NCBI GenBank assembly: GCA_030587435.1
Contig: JAUQZC010000011.1
Location: forward strand, 1-40,172
From: Candidatus Baldrarchaeota archaeon
Lineage (GTDB): Archaea; Asgardarchaeota; Baldrarchaeia; Baldrarchaeales; DXJG01
Length of the DNA: 40,172 nt
Direction: 5' to 3'
Shown: piece by piece, positions 34,635 to 40,172 of the stretch
Position numbering within the stretch: the first letter of the stretch is position 1
Layout of the letters: every line of letters starts with the position of its first letter
Notes under the pieces: generated by a model
What the model saw: the letters and a program-made list of their open reading frames with translations, nothing else
Database searches by the model: none
Told to the model about the DNA's origin: nothing
Made by a program: the position numbers and the translations under genes

Positions 34635-36080
34635 TTAGACTATTGGTGTTAGTTTTACTTCGTATTTTCCTTCTTCAACATGTATATTTGGATGCAGGTT
34701 TGGTGTGTATGGTATAACTCCGTAAGTTAAAACTGTTCCCTCATGAGCATCGATGACAAAATGCATGTCTGCAAGGTGATTTAAGACGTCAATTATTCTC
34801 CTTTGACCGTACTTTACTAAGCACATTAAAACATCGCCAGCTTGTTTCGCGTCGATAACCAAGGTGCCAATTATCGATGAAAGTTCTTCTTCACCATATA
34901 TTTGCTGCATTGTATCCAACCCTAAAACTATTAGGGCCGGCTTTCCTTCATTTCTGATTTCAGAAACTGTTAACTTAATTTTTTCGTAGTCATCAACGAT
35001 GCTTTCGCCCATTAAATTCAAGATACATGGATCACATGTTCCTCCTTCGTCGTAGACAACTTTCTTTGTGAATCTGATAATCTTAACTAGTTTGTTGAAT
35101 TTCTCCATCGATATCGATGGGACAAGTTTAGTTAACATGCTTTTGAAGGCTTCTGCAGGTATACCTGCGGGAGGAACAATGAACACAGATTTTTCGTTTA
35201 GGATATGATTTATGATCGTGGGTAGGTAGAGGTAATCGTATCTGTCACCTACTTCTTTACGTATTTCAACTAGGTTTAATGTTCCGTTCCAATAGCCTCC
35301 ATCTAATATCTTGTCGAGATATTTTATTCCGGTAGATATGAAGTTCTCACCGCTTTTAATGTAATTAAATGCCCTTGACTCTAAGTTGACAACGTAATCG
35401 TAAAAGGAACGAACTTGGAAGTGTAATGTTCTGAATTCTCCGTTTATCAGAGTGAATATTGGAGTTGGGTTTTCTATTTCAATTCCTCTGATTTTGACAA
35501 GTTGTAGATATCTTATGAGCCTTTCTCTTTTTGATTTCCCTAGTACAACTATTCCATCTACCATGTAGTCAACGGGCGTTATATCAACTTTCTCCGATAC
35601 AAAGACTAGGTTTCCTTTGATATCTCTAGATACCTCAAACAGCGCTTCTTCAAGAGAAAGGCTTTCATGCTTGATGTTAAGATTTGATTTTAGGGCTTCA
35701 AGACTGTCAATAACTATTAATGCGGGTTTCTCGGCGCTTTTTGCGAGTGCGTAAAGTTGCTGTAGAAATGCTGGTTTATCAGAGAACTTAAATACAGTTG
35801 CAAGATCTTCCGGTGGAGAAACAGCAGTACTAGCGACAGCATCAAGAATATTTTTTGAGGATAAAAAGTCTCTGATGAATGGGTAATCTGTATAAAGTTC
35901 TTCCGGGGTAACTCTTGTAGTTATGTAAAATGGTGTACATTCATCTTTCAATGATTTACATAAAGTTAAAACGAAAAGGGTTTTTCCAGTTCCAGGTTCA
36001 CCTTTAACTAAAAGCCTAAAACCTCTTGTTTTTCTAAAAGAAGCTAATATTTCCTTAGGAATATGACCATGAATAGACAT
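34635..36080 (-). CDS. GvpD-like / KaiC-like P-loop protein
   Basis: A 481-aa protein with two RecA-like halves. The first carries Walker A GEPGTGKT (27-34) after IPKEILASFRKTRGFRLLVK, and Walker B LIVIDSLEAL; this opening matches the archaeal GvpD family (a P-loop repressor in haloarchaeal gas-vesicle clusters), which is widespread in archaea without gas vesicles. The second half (about 250-481) starts like a KaiC domain (TGIKYLDKILDGGYWNGTLNL) but has lost its P-loop. CDPC near residue 355 is a lone CxxC. No gvp genes are nearby, so a regulatory or sensor role is more likely. ATG has GGAGGGG 7 nt upstream. Confidence 0.75.
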   Translation of the reverse strand: MSIHGHIPKEILASFRKTRGFRLLVKGEPGTGKTLFVLTLCKSLKDECTPFYITTRVTPEELYTDYPFIRDFLSSKNILDAVASTAVSPPEDLATVFKFSDKPAFLQQLYALAKSAEKPALIVIDSLEALKSNLNIKHESLSLEEALFEVSRDIKGNLVFVSEKVDITPVDYMVDGIVVLGKSKRERLIRYLQLVKIRGIEIENPTPIFTLINGEFRTLHFQVRSFYDYVVNLESRAFNYIKSGENFISTGIKYLDKILDGGYWNGTLNLVEIRKEVGDRYDYLYLPTIINHILNEKSVFIVPPAGIPAEAFKSMLTKLVPSISMEKFNKLVKIIRFTKKVVYDEGGTCDPCILNLMGESIVDDYEKIKLTVSEIRNEGKPALIVLGLDTMQQIYGEEELSSIIGTLVIDAKQAGDVLMCLVKYGQRRIIDVLNHLADMHFVIDAHEGTVLTYGVIPYTPNLHPNIHVEEGKYEVKLTPIV

Positions 36081-36691
36081 AAATATTCCCCTCCGAAAAT
36101 GCGATCATTAAGAGTGGCATTTTTAGTAGTTTGAGAACTGTTTCGATTTTTAAATCTTTTGCTTCTTTATTTGTCGTTTCAAGCTACAGGAAAGGTTCCT
36201 TTGAATTTTCTAACATAAATTTCTAAGAACTTCAAAAAACAATTAATAGTTTTGGAGATTAATAGTAAAAACTTCAAAATAATGCTTTTGCATTTTCCCA
36301 ATATTTGCTGATGACTAAAATTTTCTGGGTTTATATGCTGTAGATAAATTTGTAATTAAAGTGTTTTTAGATCTTCACGATTTTTCTTTTTCATCCATCT
36401 GTTGTAGTTCTTATTGTTATCAAAATGTAATTATGCCAAGCATTTTCTAAAGCATACACGAAACATAGGTTGTGTGGAATTATTTTGAGAACAAGAGAGC
36501 CGAGAATTTAACAAAAGGTTTATACAGTGGTTAGTAATATTTTTCGAGAAGAAAGTATTACGAGGTGACGAGGGTGCATATTAAAACTACTGGGTAAAAT
36601 ATTAGTTAAAAGAATGAAAGATTAACGGTAGACACGTAGTTTTTCGGTTGTTGCTGCTATTTTTGTTGATTTGAAATATCTTTATAAATAT
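36081..36691. other. Intergenic stretch without a supported gene
   Basis: About 610 bp, AT-rich, between divergent genes. It holds the Shine-Dalgarno of the GvpD-like gene on minus near 36088-36094, a TATA-like GGTTTATACAG near 36521 on plus that leads to no convincing gene (the GTG near 36574 stops after 7 codons), and a TATA-like CTTTATAAATA at 36680-36690 serving the AAA ATPase. No RNA-like folding or repeat was found by eye. Confidence 0.5.
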
Positions 36692-36719
36692 GTTTATCAT
36701 AAATATATTTATGATAAAC
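36692..36719. promoter_or_regulatory. 28-bp perfect palindrome, probable operator of the AAA ATPase gene
   Basis: GTTTATCATAAATA (36692-36705) is followed directly by its exact reverse complement (36706-36719). A further degenerate half-site, TATTTATGGTGAA, lies at 36721-36733 (11 of 13 matches to the palindrome's right half). It sits between a TATA box (36680-36690) and the ATG at 36740, over the expected transcription start, so a protein bound there would block transcription. No DNA-binding protein gene is adjacent; autoregulation by the ATPase is possible but unproved. Confidence 0.65.
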
Positions 36720-36739
36720 GTATTTATGGTGAATATCTT

Positions 36740-38131
36740 ATGATATTTGATAGAGAATTGGAGTTAAAAGTTTTACAGGATGCTGTAACGTCGGGTAGAG
36801 CTGAACTTATTGTGGTTTATGGTCGGCGTAGAATTGGGAAAACCACAGTTATTCGCGAGTTTTTATCTAAGGTAAATGGTATTTATCTTTTTACACCGAG
36901 AGGGAGTATTGAAGATATTCTTAGTGTGTTTTCTGAAGATGTGAGGGAACAAACGGGTGAATTTGTTGCATTTTCAGATTGGCAGAGTTTTTTGCAGTAT
37001 ATCAAAATGAAATCGAAAACTAAGTTTATAGTTGCGATAGATGAGTTTCAACGAATAAGTGAAGCATATCCGCCTGCTATGACTCTTCTTCAACACTACT
37101 GGGACTCATATTTATCAAATTCAAAGATAATTCTCATATTGATTGGCTCTGTTGTAGGGATGATTGAAAAAATCGCTTTACTTGGCGATTCCCCTTTATT
37201 TGGAAGGAAAACAAGAGAACTAAAAATAGATGTAATTCCCTATCTTATAACTAGAAGATTTTGGAGGAAGTATTCTGAAGAGGAAAAAATTGAGGCTTAT
37301 GGTTTTTTTGGAGGAACACCAGGCTACTTTACGCTGGTTGACGATAGCATGACACCCTTAGAAAATGTTGAAAACCTAATTCTTACTCCTGGTGCTAGAC
37401 TGTCAAATGAACCTGAATATTTATTAACCGAAGAAACAAGAACACCTTCGACATACATGTCCATACTTTTTCAAATATCTCAAGGCAAAAGAGGACTACC
37501 TTTATCGAAAATAAAAACCCGAAGAGGAACACCAACCGTATACCTTAGAACATTAAATAAGATGGGTATAATTGACAGACTAGAATCACTCGCTCAAGGA
37601 AATAGAATATACATAATGGCAGATGAATTCTTCAGATTTTGGTTTAAGTTTATCTATCCACGTCAGTCTCTACTGGAAGCAAAAAAGGGACATCTCATCA
37701 AATCTAAAATTGAAGATGAGAAAAGTGATTATTTATCTTTCACTTTTGAAAAAATCCTAAGAGAATTGGTAATTTTCTCGTCCGGCAGAGAACTAAAAGG
37801 TGTAAAAATACCGATAGTAGAAAAAGTCGGCTCATATTGGTGGCGTGAAATAGAAGTAGATGTATGCGCCACAGCTAAAGATACCGTAGTAGTAGGCGAA
37901 GCCAAGTGGAAGTCGAAAACAATAGGAAAAAGCGACGTTGAAATATTAATTAAAAAAATGCATCACGTAAAAGAAAAATTAAAAAAGAACCATGCCATAG
38001 GCATTATCGTTACAAAAGGGGGGATAACAAAGGAAGCAAGAAACATGGAAGGAAATAACATCATACTTTTTGACTTAAACGAGCTAAGAAGTACACTAGA
38101 CAACATTTACAGCAACAATTACAAAGCCTAG
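36740..38131 (+). CDS. Archaeal AAA ATPase with C-terminal DUF234-type nuclease-like domain
   Basis: About 463 aa. Starts IFDRELELKVLQ, then Walker A GRRRIGKT (28-35) and Walker B FIVAIDEFQ; SVVGMIEK is the sensor region. A winged helix follows (about 255-305; ISQGKRGLPLSKIKTRRGTP). The C-terminal part carries EVDVCATAKDTVVVGEAKW, the D...ExK pattern of PD-(D/E)XK nucleases, as in DUF234 proteins. This archaeal STAND-like ATPase family is abundant and variable between strains; function unknown, defence or mobile-element links have been suggested by their distribution. I chose ATG 36740 (GGTGA 6 nt upstream), because the upstream extension to 36671 would translate the palindrome. Confidence 0.85.
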   Translation: MIFDRELELKVLQDAVTSGRAELIVVYGRRRIGKTTVIREFLSKVNGIYLFTPRGSIEDILSVFSEDVREQTGEFVAFSDWQSFLQYIKMKSKTKFIVAIDEFQRISEAYPPAMTLLQHYWDSYLSNSKIILILIGSVVGMIEKIALLGDSPLFGRKTRELKIDVIPYLITRRFWRKYSEEEKIEAYGFFGGTPGYFTLVDDSMTPLENVENLILTPGARLSNEPEYLLTEETRTPSTYMSILFQISQGKRGLPLSKIKTRRGTPTVYLRTLNKMGIIDRLESLAQGNRIYIMADEFFRFWFKFIYPRQSLLEAKKGHLIKSKIEDEKSDYLSFTFEKILRELVIFSSGRELKGVKIPIVEKVGSYWWREIEVDVCATAKDTVVVGEAKWKSKTIGKSDVEILIKKMHHVKEKLKKNHAIGIIVTKGGITKEARNMEGNNIILFDLNELRSTLDNIYSNNYKA

Positions 38132-38160
38132 AGTAGTTTTTGGTTTCTATCTTAATGAAG

Positions 38161-38952
38161 TTATTTTGTTCCCCTAGCTTTGGCTACTCTGTTTGCTATT
38201 AGTGCCGCAACTGCTCCTGCTGCTACCCCACCATCAATATTGACAACCGCTAATCCAAGGGAACATGCTTGAAGCATAGCTGTCAATGCGCTAATTCCCT
38301 TCTCTCCTAGACCATAACCAATTGATGTTGGAACGCCTATTACTGGGATGTCAACCATGCCTGCAACCACGGATGGTAGTGCTCCTTCTCTTCCAGCTAC
38401 AACTATTAGTACGTCAATATCTTTTTCGATCATTTTCTTTAAGGATGGAAACAGTCTATGAATTCCAGCCACGCCGACGTCGTAAGCGGTGAATACTTCG
38501 CATCCCATTTCTTCAGCTATTATTTTAGCTTCTTCAGCGACAGGAATGTCTGAGGTTCCAGCTGTGATTATACCGACTTTTCCTCCAGTTTTTTCGATCG
38601 CAAAATCTCCTTTCTTAATCACAATCATTCTCGCTTTTTTATTTATTTGTACACTTGCGCTACTTGGGATTATTTTCTTAATAGCTTCTACATGTTTGTT
38701 TTCTATTCGGCTAATGATAGTTCGTCCACTTTTTTCTAAAGTTTTCATAACTATTTTTACAAGGTCCTGAGGATCTTTTCCTTCGGCTAATATTATCTCT
38801 GGAACCCCTGTTCTCATGTGTCTTTTTACATCTAGTTTGGCTATTGTCTCAATTTCTTCGATAGCGGTGATTTTTAAGAGTTTTTCTGCTTCTTCTATTG
38901 AGATTTCTCCTTTTACGAGTCGCCTTAATACTTCTCTTATCAATCTAACCAT
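38161..38952 (-). CDS. larB: LarB-like / PurE-related protein (NCAIR mutase family)
   Basis: About 263 aa. The N-terminus is the LarB helical part (VLRRLVKGEISIEEAEKLL). The C-terminal domain is PurE-like: ITAGTSDIPVAEEA, VAGREGALPSVVAG, VPTSIGYG, then QACSLGLAVVNIDGGVAAG. LarB carboxylates and hydrolyses nicotinic acid adenine dinucleotide to start synthesis of the nickel-pincer (NPN) cofactor of lactate racemase and other racemases; lone larB homologues are common in archaea. No larC, larE or larA lies in the window. Start is ATG 38952 or GTG 38955; a TTG at 38943 with AGGTGAT upstream is also possible and would match the usual LarB N-terminus better. Confidence 0.85.
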   Translation of the reverse strand: MVRLIREVLRRLVKGEISIEEAEKLLKITAIEEIETIAKLDVKRHMRTGVPEIILAEGKDPQDLVKIVMKTLEKSGRTIISRIENKHVEAIKKIIPSSASVQINKKARMIVIKKGDFAIEKTGGKVGIITAGTSDIPVAEEAKIIAEEMGCEVFTAYDVGVAGIHRLFPSLKKMIEKDIDVLIVVAGREGALPSVVAGMVDIPVIGVPTSIGYGLGEKGISALTAMLQACSLGLAVVNIDGGVAAGAVAALIANRVAKARGTK

Positions 38953-38984
38953 CACCTGTCTTTCTTGAACACTAATTTACTTGG

Positions 38985-39270
38985 TTAATTCGATGGGTAA
39001 TTGCAACTCTGAACGCTATTACTAAGACTGGTGCTATGTATTTTAGGTAACCCATAGTCTTTTAACATGTGTTTATCATAGTCTTCATCTTCACTGACCA
39101 TTGTAGTTATTCCTGTTTTGTCCATTACGGCAAGGTGTATTGCTTCAGAAGGTTTGAGGTTATACTTTTGAAATATTCTTTCATAAGTTCGTAGCCTCTC
39201 TCCTCTATAGGTACTATACTTGTGAAGGGTTAAAATATCCTCTTCTATGAAGCTTGTCTATTAGTTTATA
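38985..39270 (-). pseudogene. Remnant of a PIN-domain (VapC-like) toxin gene
   Basis: Reading minus from about 39262, the frame gives IEEDILTLHKYSTYRGERLR and, further on, FQKYNLKPSEAIHLAVMDK, then GITTMVSEDEDYDKHMLKD, and stops at 38985. The pieces NLKPSEAIHLA and TTMVSEDEDYD match the C-terminal half of PIN-domain ribonucleases (SDAxHLA... and the SEDxDFD acidic motif). Upstream there is no start codon: a TAG precedes the frame, and a second frame (RYKLIDKLHRRGYFNPSQV) looks like its broken upstream part. The N-terminal PIN catalytic Asp region is not readable. A broken toxin gene is the simplest reading. Confidence 0.55.
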
Positions 39271-39424
39271 CCTTTCCTACCTTCCCTTCAGGAAGGTGAA
39301 GAATAAACAGAAATTTTCTTTAGAGGATTGTCCCAATGGGTAAAGTCTGGGACGACTGAAACACTTTTACATTCTTACTAGGTTGAGGAACCGTCCACAG
39401 TTTTACGCTCCTATTCCCTGAAAG

Positions 39425-39735
39425 AGAAGGTTTTGCAATGGTCTGAGCATGCTGGTCCGGTTTTTCTAAATGTCATTCATACTCAGGATGCGCGTTTCGG
39501 TTCTGTCAGTTCTCTGGAGGATCAAGTATTTTTCATATTCAAAAACATCCTTCTTTAGAAGAAGACAACTCTTCCATCGGCTATTTCCAACCTTTTCATT
39601 ATTCTGAAAATGTAAACGTCAACGGGTAAAACTTGTTCTCCCCTAATTGCCAATTAAAAACGTCTGCAAGTTTCGGCCCAATTCCCTTTATTATTAGTTT
39701 CTTCCTTGCCTTGTATAGGGGAAGATTCAATATTT
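39425..39735 (-). pseudogene. Remnant of an HhH-GPD DNA glycosylase (Nth/Ogg-like)
   Basis: Directly behind the partial AlkA-like gene, in the same frame after its TGA, the sequence reads ILNLPLYKARKKLIIKGIGP then KLADVF. A frameshift at about 39655-39660 moves to LAIRGEQVLPVDVYIFRIMK and RLEIADGRVVFF. A second shift gives KKDVFEYEKYLILQRTDRTE, and a third frame holds GPACSDHCKTFS. GIGPKLADVF...LPVDVYIFRIMKRL is a helix-hairpin-helix-GPD signature with the catalytic-type Asp in PVDVYIF. The N-terminal about 100 residues are missing. At least two frameshifts and lack of a start mean it is not functional. Confidence 0.55.
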
Positions 39736-39736
39736 T

Positions 39737-40172
39737 TCAACCCTTTTCATATAGTTTTGTTTTCATATTTGATGCCATTTTTCTATTTTCCATATTGTAA
39801 GCACAAATTAAATAATAGATTACAAAACCTTTGAACTTACCCCATCTTTCTGTGAATTTTCTGATGACATCTCCAGATTGAAGTTTCCCGTCGAAGTAGA
39901 AGTGTGAAACAGCCTTTCTAGCTCCAAGGTCGTCGGGAACGCAGAGATCCATTCTCCCCAGTGTTGTAATCAAAATTAATTCAGCACTCCACCTACCAAT
40001 TCCCTTAAATTTCATCAATTCTTCGATTGCTTCCTCATTACTCATCTCCCTAATTTTCTCTAGATCATATCCATCAGTTACCTTCAATGCTAGTTCTTTG
40101 ATGTATTTGGATTTCTGACGTGATAACTTGCACTTTCTCAACTCGGTTTCATCTGCATCTGCCAATACCCGT
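39737..40172 (-). CDS. AlkA-like HhH-GPD DNA glycosylase, C-terminal part (cut by window edge)
   Basis: The frame is open to the right edge (RVLADADETELRK...), so the start lies outside. FKGIGRWSAELILITTLGR is the helix-hairpin-helix, and CVPDDLGARKAV carries the catalytic Asp region of AlkA-type 3-methyladenine glycosylases (PxDDLGxRxA). The visible 145 residues cover the HhH-GPD core and the C-terminal helices (ERWGKFKGFVIYYLICAYNM, close to the usual WRPxRSxAxxYLW). It removes alkylated bases from DNA in base-excision repair. The C-terminal end looks complete. Confidence 0.8.
   Translation of the reverse strand, partial: RVLADADETELRKCKLSRQKSKYIKELALKVTDGYDLEKIREMSNEEAIEELMKFKGIGRWSAELILITTLGRMDLCVPDDLGARKAVSHFYFDGKLQSGDVIRKFTERWGKFKGFVIYYLICAYNMENRKMASNMKTKLYEKG

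Noticed and set aside
34635..36080. Gas-vesicle gene cluster
   Set aside because: Only a GvpD-like P-loop protein is present; no gvpA or other structural gas-vesicle genes.
36671..36739. N-terminal extension of the AAA ATPase (23 Tyr/Lys-rich residues)
   Set aside because: It is the translation of the TATA box and palindrome; the ATG at 36740 has a Shine-Dalgarno and begins at the normal family N-terminus.

Overview
This window reads as chromosomal DNA of an uncultivated, AT-rich archaeon. Archaeal signs are TATA-box promoters placed about 26 nt from start codons (several apparently leaderless), strong Shine-Dalgarno sites inside operons, frequent TTG starts, and archaeal families: GvpD-like P-loop protein, FilR1/DUF1724-type regulator, Hel308/Ski2-like helicase, HerA-like ATPase, RadB-like ATPase, HEPN/MNT pair and AAA ATPase with a DUF234-type nuclease end. 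A Bathyarchaeia-like (TACK) host is my inference and cannot be proved from one window. I saw no rRNA, tRNA, CRISPR array or transposase.

Layout. 1-730: a partial zinc-ribbon gene and an unrecognised gene (possibly frameshifted), both on minus, each preceded by the same TATA-containing 17-mer. 974-1889: MNT/HEPN toxin-antitoxin pair. 1913-19432 (minus): fifteen tightly spaced genes, nearly all overlapping, that look like one transcription unit. Its upstream part encodes a cell-envelope and DNA-handling set: a two-TM protein, an HEASH-type membrane metalloprotease, a 1337-aa exported and anchored protein with alpha/alpha-toroid repeats and Ig-like domains, a RadB-like ATPase, a four-TM protein, a SWIM-containing Ski2-like helicase, small membrane proteins, and a HerA/VirB4-type ATPase with a degenerate P-loop. 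Its downstream part encodes a nitrogenase-like H-D-K system with a separate PCP_red-type protein and a small unknown. Two tandem paralogous wHTH regulators (19757-22448) diverge from the head of this unit and are its likely regulators.

22488-25948: HAD hydrolase, B12-binding radical SAM protein, unknown 272-aa protein. 26238-31667 (plus): four-gene operon for class-III aminotransferase, HisC-like aminotransferase, FGGY sugar kinase and a RuBisCO-like protein (form IV by its residues), with a convergent wHTH/FilR1-type regulator; together they suggest an undescribed route through a phosphorylated keto compound. 32691-36080: small four-TM protein, a stand-alone tandem structured RNA with internal covariation (33369-33535), a DUF362 protein and a GvpD-like protein. 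36692-38131: AAA ATPase preceded by a 28-bp perfect palindrome. 38161-40172: LarB-like protein, then decayed DNA (PIN-toxin and HhH-GPD glycosylase remnants) and a partial AlkA-like glycosylase at the edge.

Best candidates for something new: the envelope/DNA-translocation genes coupled to a nitrogenase-like enzyme; the RuBisCO-like/kinase/aminotransferase operon; and the tandem RNA.
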